Positions 11,600 through 22,669 of a DNA stretch of 64,000 bases are shown here, in pieces. A program made the position numbers and the translations under genes. The first letter of the stretch is position 1. Every line of letters starts with the position of its first letter. The notes beneath the pieces were generated by a model, which worked only from the letters and a program-made list of their open reading frames with translations, ran no database searches and was not told the origin of the DNA. Source of the stretch: Heterodera schachtii (lineage: Eukaryota; Nematoda; Chromadorea; Rhabditida; Heteroderidae). The stretch covers positions 329,485-393,484 of the forward strand of contig SIJG01000104.1 in NCBI GenBank assembly GCA_023374025.1, read 5' to 3'.

Positions 11600-13050
11600 T
11601 TGAAAGAATACTTAGCCATGCTCGAAAAACAAATTTCAAGGCTTGAAAGTTTGCTTGAAAGGCTTTTGCCAGTGGGCGAGGGTCCAATTCCAGAAGATCC
11701 CATCCAGTGCCTTGAAAAGCGCATGGAAAAATTGGAAAAACAAATCACGGCACTTGTTCTGGCACTCGAAAAACGACAAAATCCTCAACAACAACACCAA
11801 ACGTCAAGAATTATCAAAGTGCCATTTACATCCACTGAGACCCGCGATATGTTTCTGAAAAAATTCCAAATGGCACTCTCCAATTTTCCAAATTTTCCCA
11901 AATTTCTGAGTGCCAGGCGGGATATGACTCAATCCGAGCTTTCCATCCTTTACAACCTTCGCTCCCAGGCAATCAATTCCAACCGTAATGTGGACTTTTT
12001 AAATATTATTTGTCTGATTTGACTATCCGTGAATTTTCTAATCCCAAACCCTTTAGAACTCATACCAATAACCACTAAGGGCGATTGAGCAAACCACTTA
12101 TAAATCAAAATATAAACTCAGAAAATACATTTAGCAAAATGCCCTGGATTAATTTGATATTAATAAATGCCCGTTCAATCGAAACAATTAGCTGATTTAG
12201 AATATCTAATTGAGACAAATAAACCTAAATAATTTGATCAGAATGACAATAATTGAGCCAAAAAAATACTAGAGTAAGCATGTTGGTGAATGCATGAGTG
12301 TATGACCGGAACGCAATCAGAGTGAGTACGTGGGTGAATGCGTGAGTATGTGATGAGAGAGAGAGAGAGAGAGAGGGTTTCAGTGATTAGAGTAAGAAGT
12401 GTGCGATAGTGAGTGATCATAAGGTGCCAAGTGAGAGTGAGTGATCATACGGTGATCAGAGTGGGAGCGAGTGATCAGTAGGTGATCAGACTGAGACTGA
12501 GTGACAAAAGTGATCAGAATGAGAATGGGTGATCAAAAAATTATCAGAATGATCATGTTAGTGAATTCGTGAGGGATCATATAGAAGTGGGTGATTAAAA
12601 AGTGTCAGAGTGAGAGTTAGTGATAAGGTGATCAGAGTGGGAGTAAATGCTCAAAATTGATTATAGCGGGAATGATTGATAAATCAGAGTGATTGAGTGA
12701 AGGAATGATAAATGCTTGGTTAAATCCCAGGAATACAATTACAACTGAATTAACATTTAATGGTACATTTCAAGCTGTTTTAGCAAATAGGGACAATTGA
12801 GGCGGCGGTTGTGCTATCTTAATTAACAATGAAAGCCAACTCGAGAAAAGTCAATTTTGGATCTTATTTTTTCTGGAAAGCCTTCCATTGTTAATGATAT
12901 TAAGGTTTTGGAACATTTTTCAACATCTGATCACAAAATGATCAGCTTTAAAATTTCTCAAGAAATAAATAAAACCTGTGAACCCAAAATTTTCCAAAGG
13001 GACTTTAGCTATAAAAACTTTCAAAGATTAAATCAATTGATTTACTAAAT
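11600..13050 (+). pseudogene. Non-LTR retrotransposon relic (ORF1 piece plus endonuclease pieces)
   Basis: Three fragments lie in order on the plus strand. (1) 11600-12022, 140 codons: a heptad-rich coiled coil (about residues 5-60), then IIKVPFTSTETRDMF and ARRDMTQSELSILYNLRSQA, which resembles ORF1/gag-like proteins of LINE elements. (2) About 12160-12230: INARSI followed by DLEYLIETN, the start of an APE-type endonuclease (typical NARSL...L). (3) 12710-13048: AWLNP...TELTF, then GGGCAILINN, then LDLIFS...VLEHFSTSDHKMISFKI, the C-terminal half of the same endonuclease with the SDH motif. In-frame stops separate the parts and no reverse transcriptase follows. The arrangement suits CR1/Jockey-type LINEs. 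The gap between fragments 2 and 3 is filled by a tandem repeat. Confidence 0.7.
12262..12715. repeat. Degenerate GTGATCAGAGTGA-type tandem repeat with (GA)10
   Basis: Many imperfect copies of words such as GTGATCAGAGTGAGAGTGAG follow each other without strict period. A perfect (GA)10 microsatellite lies at 12355-12374. The block sits exactly where the endonuclease relic should continue, so it has expanded within or inserted into that relic. The minus ORF at 12238-12420 is a by-product of the repeat. Confidence 0.75.
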
Positions 13051-13129
13051 AGGCTTGGTTGTGTCATTAATAGGGAAGCGATTTCTAGTCAAAAGACGCA
13101 TTTCTGCATTAAAATTTTCATTAGGACGT

Positions 13130-13390
13130 CATTTTTAGTCACTAGAAATCACTATTTTGGCGTTTCGTCACTTAAAATAGTGAAAATTCACTTTTTTGGC
13201 GTTTTATCACTATTTTTTCTTTTTCAATTGGCGTTTTGTCACTATTTTTTCTTTTTCAACATTTTTGGGAAAAATTCCCAACAAAAAAGCAATAAAAACG
13301 GAAAATACACCCCTAAGAATCGACCTAAAAAAGTTTTCACTAAGAATTCAAAAATTTTCTAAAAATTCTTCCCCAAAAATTTTAATTATA
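13130..13390. repeat. 32-bp tandem repeat and TACACCCCTAAGAAT-type dispersed repeat
   Basis: Two nearly identical 32-bp units (13196-13227 and 13228-13259) contain TTGGCGTTTTRTCACTATTT, preceded by a weaker copy. The next 100 bp carry ACACCCCTAAGAATCGACC, a motif also seen (as either strand) in the 4.6-kb MITE, near 56.75 kb and near 61.99 kb, so this looks like a dispersed non-coding repeat. The overlapping ORFs at 13180-13393 are repeat translations. Confidence 0.65.
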
Positions 13391-13569
13391 TAATTTGGTT
13401 GAAATTGATCGAAGGTCCCTTTTGAAAAATTTATTAGTTTAAATAATTAATCAAATAAATAAAGAATCAAATAATAACATTATTAAAGTGAAATAACTAT
13501 TTATTGATTATAAATTTTTAAATTATTTTATTAATTGTTATTCATTTTTATTTGATTTATTCACTAATT

Positions 13570-13860
13570 GACTGACCGGGGGGCGCTAATTGGATTGGTC
13601 AGCCGTGAGAGGGGTGGGGTGACAATTAATTAATTAATTGGGGGACCCAATGTTCCAAATTGTCATGAAATTTTTGATGAGGGGAAAATTTTTTGATTGA
13701 TCATTAAACTGACAGCCGAGGGGGGGGGGGAAATTTTGATGGAAAATCTTTTGATTGGTCACCTCACCAAGTGACATATGAGTGAAAATTCAAGATTTTG
13801 ATGGGGGAGGGATCGGGAATTTTGATTGATCAACAAAGTGACAGCTGCGCGAAAATTGAA
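13570..13860. repeat. Imperfect repeats with GATTGATCA...AGTGACAGC
   Basis: Successive imperfect copies combine a G-run, AAATTTTGAT, TTTTGATTGATCA (or TTGGTCA) and AAGTGACA with spacing of roughly 65-80 bp (for example 13676-13715, 13732-13775, 13793-13845). The segment is unusually G-rich for this window. No ORF fits it. Confidence 0.5.
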
Positions 13861-14122
13861 AAATTTTACTATTTGTTTTGTAGTTGGATTGTATCAAATT
13901 ATAAAATTTTTGCGGTTTTCGCAAATACCCATTTTTGCGGGTTTCGCGCAACGACGCGGCACCCCCAAAATGATATTGCAGTTGAGAAAATGGTTTCTAT
14001 CAATAATTATAAATTTAATAGGGGATAATGAATGGCAATCATTGAAAGCCCACAAAAAATGTGAGAATGGAAAAAAACAAGAATTGGGTAAAAAATTGAA
14101 AAGACGTTTCAATAAAACATGA
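13826..14122 (+). CDS. Unrecognised 98-codon open frame
   Basis: An ATG-to-TGA frame in a slightly GC-richer island. The C-terminal 30 residues are strongly basic (for example KKCENGKKQELGKKLKRR); the N-terminal part is hydrophobic. No family is recognised. The first part overlaps the G-rich repeat and may not be coding. An opposite-strand frame covers the same region, so coding potential is weak. Confidence 0.15.
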   Translation: MINKVTAARKLKNFTICFVVGLYQIIKFLRFSQIPIFAGFAQRRGTPKMILQLRKWFLSIIINLIGDNEWQSLKAHKKCENGKKQELGKKLKRRFNKT

Positions 14123-14129
14123 TGCATAA

Positions 14130-16540
14130 ATTAAACAGAAATGGTAAAAAAACAATTATTTTTATATTATTCGGAAATTAACGAACGAAAATTTAAATAA
14201 ATATTATAGATTAAATAAATTGTTTTTTAATAATAAATTGAAATTTACAAAAAATAAAAATAAATATTTTTATAAAAAGTATTGTTAAAAATGATGGGTT
14301 TATTAATGAATATGCGGCTGTATAAACTTAGCTATAAATAATTTTAGAGAAAATAAAAGAAATTAAATCACTAAGTTATTTAAGAAGTCTTTCTTTAATC
14401 TTAATTATTTAATATAGCTAATTTAATAAATAATCCGAAAATAAAAATGTAAAACATACAAAATTCTAAAGGAACTGCGAAAGCCGGTAATTTTCTGAGG
14501 TTTCTAAATTTTTGAAATCAACAAATTTGTAAAAATTATCTATTAATTTAAAATTTTATATTTTTGTGAATTCTATTAAAAAGCTATATTAAACTTAATT
14601 GTAAAAATTTAAATAAACATTTATATTTTAATTCTAAAAATAAATTTAGCAGTTTATTCTTTTATATGGAAAAAATTCTAAAAAGGTTTGGACTAAGACA
14701 ACGATTTCAGAATTCTGCCAAATCGACCTGGGCAATGCTTCATGTTCCAAATAATTATTATTCAATTTTCTTGTAGAAAAAATAGCTCACTTTTTATGTG
14801 TAAAAAATTAAATTTATTTTATATTTTTTTGATTTTGTATCAAATATTGTTATAAGAATTTTACGTAAATATCACTTTTTTATTTTAAAATATTGAAATT
14901 ATCATATTTCATAATCTTTTTTTAAATATAATTGTCATTTTAAGCTTGTTAGTCTAATTTATTTATTAAATTTTTTTTTAAACGTCATCGTAAATTACTT
15001 TTTAAATTTAACTAATTTGCAAGAATGTTTTATAATGTTATAATAAAATAATTAAATATAATTTAAATTTAAATTTTCCTTTTAATATTCATACAACTTG
15101 AATGTGATGGAGTTATTGAATTTTATTTCTATATTTCTAAACTTAACAAATAATTTTTTGTTTTTTCGACGTTTCAATATTTTCGCTGCAAATTTAATTA
15201 ATTTTATTTTCTACAAATTTTTTTTTGACTTTTTTATATTGCCGTGAATATTTTTGTAATTTGGTAATATTTATTTATTTTTACTTTCGTAATTATTTTG
15301 AAATTATTTGATAATTTAGACAAATAGATAATTACTATTGAAAAGGTTTTAATTTAAATAAAATTAAGGAGTTAGTCAGTAGTTATAATTGCTCTTTTCG
15401 AAAAAATTAATAAAAAATATATAGTAATTTAGTAAGTAAAATTGCAAAAATCAGTTTGTTGAGTAACAATTAATTATTTCATTTTTATTCTTAAGTTTAT
15501 CTGTGATTCTTTTTTCGCAAATTGAATAAAGTTACGAATTCACACTGATTTAAAATTTTTTATGAATTTATTCTCAAATACAATTTATTTGAAATCTATA
15601 TAAATACAAAAGAATGTTCTATTATTTAATTCTACTTTAGACAAAGAACAGTGAAGTAAAAAAATATTTTAAACATTATAAATATTATACATGGATGGAA
15701 AAATGAAAGAATGGAAATTTCAAACTTCAAATCTCTTATAAATTTTATTTTAGCATTTTCATTTTTTTTTGTGCTACTTTTCCACTGATTAAAAATTCTG
15801 AAGATTGATACATATTTTAGATTTAGCAATTAATTAGATATTTCAGAATGTTATATTTAATCTTTACTCTCCAAATTCTAATTTTAAAAAATTAAATGAC
15901 TATTAGTAATATTAATTATTGTAATAAAAATGGTATGCAAATTTGTCACTTCCTTGATTTGCACTCAATAAAATAACAAATAAATTTAAATTTTTGTTAA
16001 TAAATAAGAAAATTACTTATATGCTTTTAAAATATGTTTAATTTTTATAGTAAAAAACTTTATTTGAGTTTTTTAATTTTTTTTTTAATTTTGGGACATA
16101 ATCATAACAATAAGAAATGTAATTTATATAAAGCAAATATTTATGTATTAATTAATTTTATATAAATTTATTTGGTTCTCAGCTGAACAGGTTATTTTTT
16201 AAATTCCATCAATTATATTGTTTTCTTGTCTATGTTTGCGGCTTAATGAATAAATTTTTGAAAAATTAATAAGTTATCAGAATTATAAATTTATTTCATA
16301 AGTTTTATAAAATAATAAACCTTTAAACTGGCATTATTTTTACAATTTTTAATTATTTCTTCTTACTGGACGTAAGAAGTTAGTATTTGTTTATTTTCAA
16401 TTTAAAAAATATAATTATTTTTTAATTCTATCGTTTTATTAATTCACAATGAAAATTTAACAAATTCATTAAAATGTGAATTGAGAAAATGAATACGAAT
16501 ATAATTATTGATAATACAAAAATTGGAGATTAGATTTTAA
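14130..16540. other. AT-rich intergenic DNA; one small open island
   Basis: Mostly A/T runs. At 14666-14776 (plus) a 36-codon ATG frame crosses a GC-richer patch (GCCAAATCGACCTGGGCAAT) that also stays open in another plus frame. It matches nothing I know. The ORF at 15632-15829 has random AT composition. Confidence 0.55.
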
Positions 16541-16544
16541 AATC

Positions 16545-16640
16545 TTTTTGTAAGTTGGATATTCGACGGCAAATTGTTCATCGAGTTCGACTTGGGCCTT
16601 GATTATTTATCATTTTCTTTACAGCTCCATTTTCAACAGC
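16545..16640 (-). other. Isolated coding-like island (possible exon)
   Basis: About 60 bp of near-50% GC in a roughly 15-20% GC background. On the minus strand it reads AQVELDEQFAVEYPTYKK, with good protein-like composition, preceded by a weak AATCAAG acceptor. On the plus strand it also stays open (IFDGKLFIEFDLGLDYL) and is followed by a TTTCTTTACAG acceptor-like site. Strand and function are undecided. Confidence 0.25.
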
Positions 16641-16649
16641 AATTAATTT

Positions 16650-18050
16650 TCTGATTTAATTTCAATTCTTCAATTCGAATTTAAATTTCTTTATTTCTTT
16701 GATTTATATATAAATGATTAGCTTGTAAATTTTTTCATTTTAAATTCTTTCATTTTAAATTCTTTTTTGTACTTACTTTCTACTATTCAAAAATATTTTT
16801 TTATAGCTGCCCAATGTTATAAAGTATATTTATATAAAAAAGCATTATTATAAAAATTACTTTAATTGAATTTTCACATAATGCCTATCTTATAATAGCT
16901 CTGAATTTATTTTTCAAAAATTTGAAATTTTATTGATTTTCATTTTTATTTTTAGCTAAAATTTTAATTATTAAAAATGTTAAAATTTAACACAGCAGCA
17001 AAAGTTTTTTTTACGATATTAGATAAGGAAATTGCAATAATATTTCTGAATTTTTTGTTGAATATATATAGGTCAAAAATATTCAAAAAAATATTAATTT
17101 TATTATGTAAATACTCGCTTTCCATAAATTTATTTTTGTCCTCACTTTTCTTATTAAATTTTGTAATTACTTTTATGGAAATTGTCTTAAATATTAATTA
17201 TTTACTTTTACCATGACGAATAGAATTTCTTCTGTGGTCTTCCCAACGGATCATAATTAATATAAAAAGTGGATTAAAAAGTGAAAAATGATAAACATAT
17301 GAAATATAAACTTATTAAATTATTATGCAATTAAAGTAAATAAAACCAAATTATTAAAATGACTTTAAAACGAGCAGAAACTATGATTCAAATTTCGTTA
17401 ATGTCGATTGAGATAAGAAAAGAATTGAACATTACTAAGTTCCATTAAAAATAAAACTACTAATAACTATTTATAATACATAATATCCTAATAAAAAAAG
17501 ATGATAAAAAAAATCGGCGAAAAAATTAGTATTAATAATCGATAATTATGCAAAAGAAAAAATACAAATTAAGCAAGTAAAAATATAAATAATCAGAAAA
17601 ATTGGTTATTTATAAATGAAAAAAAAACAAAAATTTTAAAATGAGTAATTTTATAAATTAGTTAAATTAATAATTAAAAATTTTTTTCAATCAAAATAAA
17701 GTCAGCCGACACAAACGTCCTAACCAACCATAGCATGATTTAAATAGAAAAAATGATAATAGAAAAATTAAAATTATTTATTAAAAATTATAATTTTATT
17801 TTTTTTAATATTATTTAAATGGATTTGAAATCGAATTATTTATCATTTTGTTTCTCTAATTACTATTTTTATGAATAATAAATTAAAAATTAAAGAAATA
17901 TTATATTTAATATTAAAATATTTAAGAAAAAATTAAAATTTTCTTTTAATTAAGATGTATTATCATATAATACAATACAATAAAAAAACAAATAGTTAAC
18001 ATACATTTAATTAATTAATGTAGTAAAACTAAAAACTTATTTTATAGACT
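16650..18050. other. AT-rich DNA, switch from T-rich to A-rich strand near 17.2 kb
   Basis: The upstream part is T-rich and the part after about 17220 is A-rich on the plus strand. The ORF at 16977-17216 is hydrophobic and K/I/F/L-rich, as expected from AT-rich random sequence, and is not claimed as a gene. Confidence 0.55.
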
Positions 18051-18059
18051 TTTCAATAT

Positions 18060-18360
18060 CATAAATTAACAAAAACTTTAAAACAATCATAAAAGAGTCA
18101 ATTATAAAAACTATTTATACTTTTTTAGATAAATGAATATTTAAAATTATAAACAATAGAATTTTATTATTAATTATTATTTTATTCAAATTAGAAACAA
18201 AAATACATAGTTTAAAATTTGTTATATAATTGAATAAATGTTTAAATCATCTTTGATTTAAAAAATAATATTTTGTTAGTGCGTTGGAACTATTTAGACA
18301 TATGTAATAGTTTTTATGTACATTTAGCGATTTTCTTACTCAAAAATATCATCATTAATA
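18060..18360 (-). repeat. Dispersed repeat, copy B (inverted partner of 10.94-11.13 kb)
   Basis: Reading the minus strand gives the same order of blocks as copy A: GTACATAAAAA, CATATGTCTAAATAGTTCCA, AAATCAAAGATGATTTA and GTATAAATAGTTTTTATAATTG, then ATGATTGTTTT. A roughly 110-bp AT-rich segment interrupts copy B between the third and fourth blocks and is absent in copy A. Confidence 0.65.
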
Positions 18361-21300
18361 ATTATTTTCTCATAGAATCGAAATAATTTTTATATAATAA
18401 ATTTTATAAATAATTAATAATATTATATTATAAATAAATTAATTTTAATATTTTCCAAGATACCGTATAAGCGTCCGTTGCATCCTATTTTCCACGCTTA
18501 TTTTTGTATTTTTTTAAAAATTAATCATTATCTTTAACGAATATTTTATAAAAATATCTTTTAAGAAATAAATTAATTTTAATTTTTTTTATTGGAAATT
18601 ATTAATAGGCTTAATTGAAAAATGATTTAAAATTAAAAATTGAATTATTTTTATTTGTTTTGTATTTAAACATTAAATAAAATTTTTTTAATAAATTATT
18701 TTCTGCACTTATTTAGTGTTTTCAATTTTGAAAATTAAATTAAATTCATTTTTGATTGTAATTAAATTTCATTTAAGATAACATTTATCAGATATTTGAA
18801 TAAAATATTTTTATTTTTTTACAATTAATCAATTTTTAATAATCATTTTTATTATTTCAATTCTCGTATATTCGTTTTGGAAAATTCCATCTTTTATTAA
18901 TTTTTTATTCTTTTGCCGTGTCTTCCTTGAATTAATTGATTAATAAATGCTTCGTAATTTTTGTATTTTTTATTATTAATATTCATATTTTAAGCTTAAG
19001 AGTAATTTTAATATTATTTATCAGGTTTTTTAGTTTAGAAAAAACAGAATATATTACAATCTTTTATTATCTTTTTTAATCATTTCAATTTTACTGGACA
19101 TTTAATTTAAATTTAATTCAAATTAATTGAATATATGTTTGTAATAAAATATTTAAAACTACATTTCATTGAATATGAGCTAATGAAGTTTTAAAAATAG
19201 TAAAAATTATGAACAATTTTAAAAATTTATACATTTTTATTTAGCTGTGAATTTTTACTTTTAAATTTATTCTATTAAAATTTTTTTTTTTGCCTATTTT
19301 CTTTTTTTTTAATTTATGATACATCTAAATAATAATTAATATTAAAATTTGAATTAATTTATTTTTTATCATTTGTTTTTATTGCATCAAAATAATTTTA
19401 TCAAAAATTATGTATGTACAAAGCAGATGAAAAAATTAAAAAAATTGGCTTTGAAATAAATTACTTTTTAGAAACTTTATATATTAAAAAATAATAATTT
19501 AAAAAACAATCCTTAATAAATACAAATTGGCAAATAAAATAATCATTCTCAAAAAATTTCTTCTTTTTAAAAAATAGTAAAATAAAAATAAACTTGGTTT
19601 TCAATAAACCAAAAAAATTTATTATTTCATTTGAAATATTTGTCTGTTTAATTTAAAACTTCATTCAATATAGACAGTATTAAAATTTATTTACTTTAAA
19701 ATATCATTAAGTTCAAATTATTTATTAGCCATTATAAAGCTAGAAAATGAAATACCTCTATTTAAAAAATTAATAACTAATGAAAATATACCATAAATTA
19801 ATTTTGATTTGTAATATTCGATGTTACCACTAATGAATAACATATTTATTTATAAACAGAAATTTATAATTAATCGAGTAATTGAGATACTTTATTCATA
19901 ATTATTTTTTAATTTATTTTTTTTTTCTTATATATTTTTAGTAAGAATAAAAAATAATCTTTAAAAAAACAAAATTTTAATTTTAATTAAAGAGAAAAAT
20001 TAAAGACAAATTAGTACTTACTTACAAATAAAACTTTATATTACGTTACGAATTGATAAAGAAATTATTAACAAAAATTAAGAAATAGATTAATTTAAAT
20101 ATCATTTTAGTTATTTTTTGTGGAAAAGAAATTATAAATAAATTAAAAGTTCTACATTTAAAAAAATGAATTCAAGCAATTATAAATTAATTATTTTATA
20201 AATATTATTTTTCCTTTTAAATTTTTAACCTTACATATAGGTAACAGTTAAATATATCAAACTATTACCTATAAAATTAAAATGTTTAATTAATTTCATG
20301 GAAAAAATATTTAAATTATATTTAAAACGAATCAAATAAATATATTAAAATAATATAATAATAATAATACAAATAAAAGAATCTAATCAATAAAAAATTG
20401 TGAAGCATTTATCAATTCATAAATAAATTAAGATACAAATAAATTTTTAAATTTAATTTTTAAATATATATTTGTTTTAACATTTGAACTCAAATAATAT
20501 CTGAAATTTCGAAATAAAAAATCATAAAAAATTTATAATTTTGAAAATTATTTCAATTCAAAATATTTTAAGTAAATTTTAAATAAAAAACACAAATATT
20601 TTATTGTTCTATAATTTGAAAATTTACAAATAAATAATAAATAAAACTTATCATTTTGAGAGTATCCAAAGTTATAACATAAAGAAATTCTATAAATTTA
20701 ATTTTACTGTTTAGATTGTAAATTTAACTTAAAATAAGCAGAATTAGTATCCAATGACAACAGAAAATATAAAAAAGTTTAAAGCCATTGAAAATACCTT
20801 TTAATACTAATCTTAGGTTAATTATCTTATCAACTTTATTTTATATTGCAAAAAATATATAAAAACATTTATAAAATAGTAGCCTTTGATTCGTATTATA
20901 ATGATATAATAATATAGTAAAAATATAATAACTTAAAAATAAAGATACTGTAATTAATTATATATTTACAATTTTTAATTCGCATCCACAAAATATCAAT
21001 GTAACATTACATGTACAAGAGATTTATAAAAAAATGCTAAATATAAATAATATTTTGTTTTTTAAATTATATTCTATAATAAGTTAATAGAAAATTTAAA
21101 AAATATTATTATCTAATTTTTTAAAAAGAATTTAATTATTTAAATAAATTGAAACTTAAAAAAGTAAATGAAATTAACAAATTAAAAAGCAAAATTATTA
21201 AATAGTAAAATTTAAGTCATTTAAAAGTCTGTTTAGAATTCGTGATGATAAATTATAAGAGTGAAAGTAATTAATTACAGTGTAATAAAGAAACACAAAG

Positions 21301-21780
21301 TATTTATTATTATTATTCTTGATATAATGCAAGAATTAAAATCTATGTCTAGTTTAAAATAAAGAATATGAATTTTAAATAAATGTATTTTTAAATATTT
21401 TTACATATAATCAGAATATTTTTTATGATATGAATTAATTAAAAAGTGATTATAAGATGAATATTTTTTCATCAAAGAAATAATAAAAAAATTATTTTAC
21501 AGTAATGAAAATGAATAAAATAAGCAATAAATGATAATTGTTTAACAAGTTACCTCTAAAACTATAAGCCAACGACAAAAATAACTAATTGAAAATTTAC
21601 TAGTCACAAAGATTGACATTCAATTTTATTTAATCATTAAAATCTTAACATTGAATAGGTCCATCAATGATATGAAAAAATTAATAAGAATGCCAACTAA
21701 CAAAAATCCAATAAAAAGAATAAAATTCAATTTTGTAATTAATTTGCTCAATAAAATACATCGATTTTAATTTAATTTCA
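18361..21780. other. AT-rich intergenic DNA, no gene seen
   Basis: A- and T-runs with stops in all frames. About 21495-21545 shows loose similarity to about 43578-43625 (both contain ATGAAAATGAA followed by ATAAGCAATAA), hinting at another old dispersed repeat. Confidence 0.6.
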
Positions 21781-22083
21781 TTGAAAAAAAGCACTGATTT
21801 TCAAATTTTCGCCCTTATTTTACAATTTTTTCGCCTTATTTCGCAATTTTTATGCCATTATTTAAGTACCTATTTTGTTTTTGTTTTTCGCCTTAAAATC
21901 CGCCGCTTAATGATCAGGCAATACGAAGTATCGCATATGGTCATAATGAAAACCAAAATTATCAAGATTTGACCAATCATTACGTGCACTTCAATATGGA
22001 ATTGACATGAAAGGCTTCGAAGAAGGAATTTAATGAATATCAATCGATTCTTATTCGATAAAGCCACATAATTTATTTTAATG

Positions 22084-22192
22084 AGAGCGCAAATATCTTT
22101 TTTCGCTATACGGCGCAAATGTCGCGGCGCAAATGTCGTTTTTCTTAGGCGGCACAAGTGTCTCGGCGCAAATGTCCGCGGCGCAAAAGTCG
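22084..22192. repeat. CGGCGCAAATGTCG short repeats
   Basis: Six close variants of a 14-bp unit: two perfect adjacent copies at 22111-22124 and 22125-22138, near-copies at 22164-22177 (ending CC) and 22179-22192 (AAAAGTCG), and weaker ones near 22084 and 22148. This GC-rich array interrupts AT-rich DNA. The overlapping minus ORF at 21870-22157 is a translation of the array. Confidence 0.8.
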
Positions 22193-22605
22193 GCTAACCT
22201 TCACTTTATTAGTTGGCGGGTTAATTAATCATGATTAATAAAATTATTAAAAAAGTTCTTTTGATTGTTGGTAAAATAAATATTTTAAAACATTTGGTCA
22301 TGGTTTAAAAAAAAATTAATCATTTTTGGGTCTTTTCACAAAAATTATAATTTTAAATTAAAAATCAAATATTAAGCACATGAAATATAAAAAGGAATAT
22401 TAACTTTAAGAGAATCTAATAATAAGAAACAAAATGAATTTAATTAAAAAAACATAAAATCACAAATGAACATTAATATAAAAAAAACTATAAAAAAGAA
22501 AATAAAAGAACAAAATGTTACTCAGAAGACTTAAATTTAAAAGCAAAATTTACAATTATAATTTTGTTATTTATATAGACATATGTCCATATACTACTAC
22601 TGTAA

Positions 22606-22665
22606 GGCGCCATGTGCTCAACTAATTAGAGGGAGGGATCGCCCCTTCCGATCACTCCCTGCGCC
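22606..22665. other. Nested inverted repeat (possible structured RNA or cruciform)
   Basis: An inner stem AGGGAG(G)GATCG (22630-22641) pairs with CGATC(A)CTCCCT (22649-22660) around a 7-nt loop. An outer GGCGC (22606-22610) pairs with GCGCC (22661-22665), leaving a one-sided bulge of 19 nt. This is a strong secondary structure in a GC-poor region. I do not recognise it as a known RNA. Confidence 0.45.
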
Positions 22666-22669
22666 ACAC

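Noticed and set aside
21870..22157. 95-codon minus ORF
   Set aside because: Its distinctive part is the translation of the CGGCGCAAATGTCG repeat and the rest is AT-rich filler.
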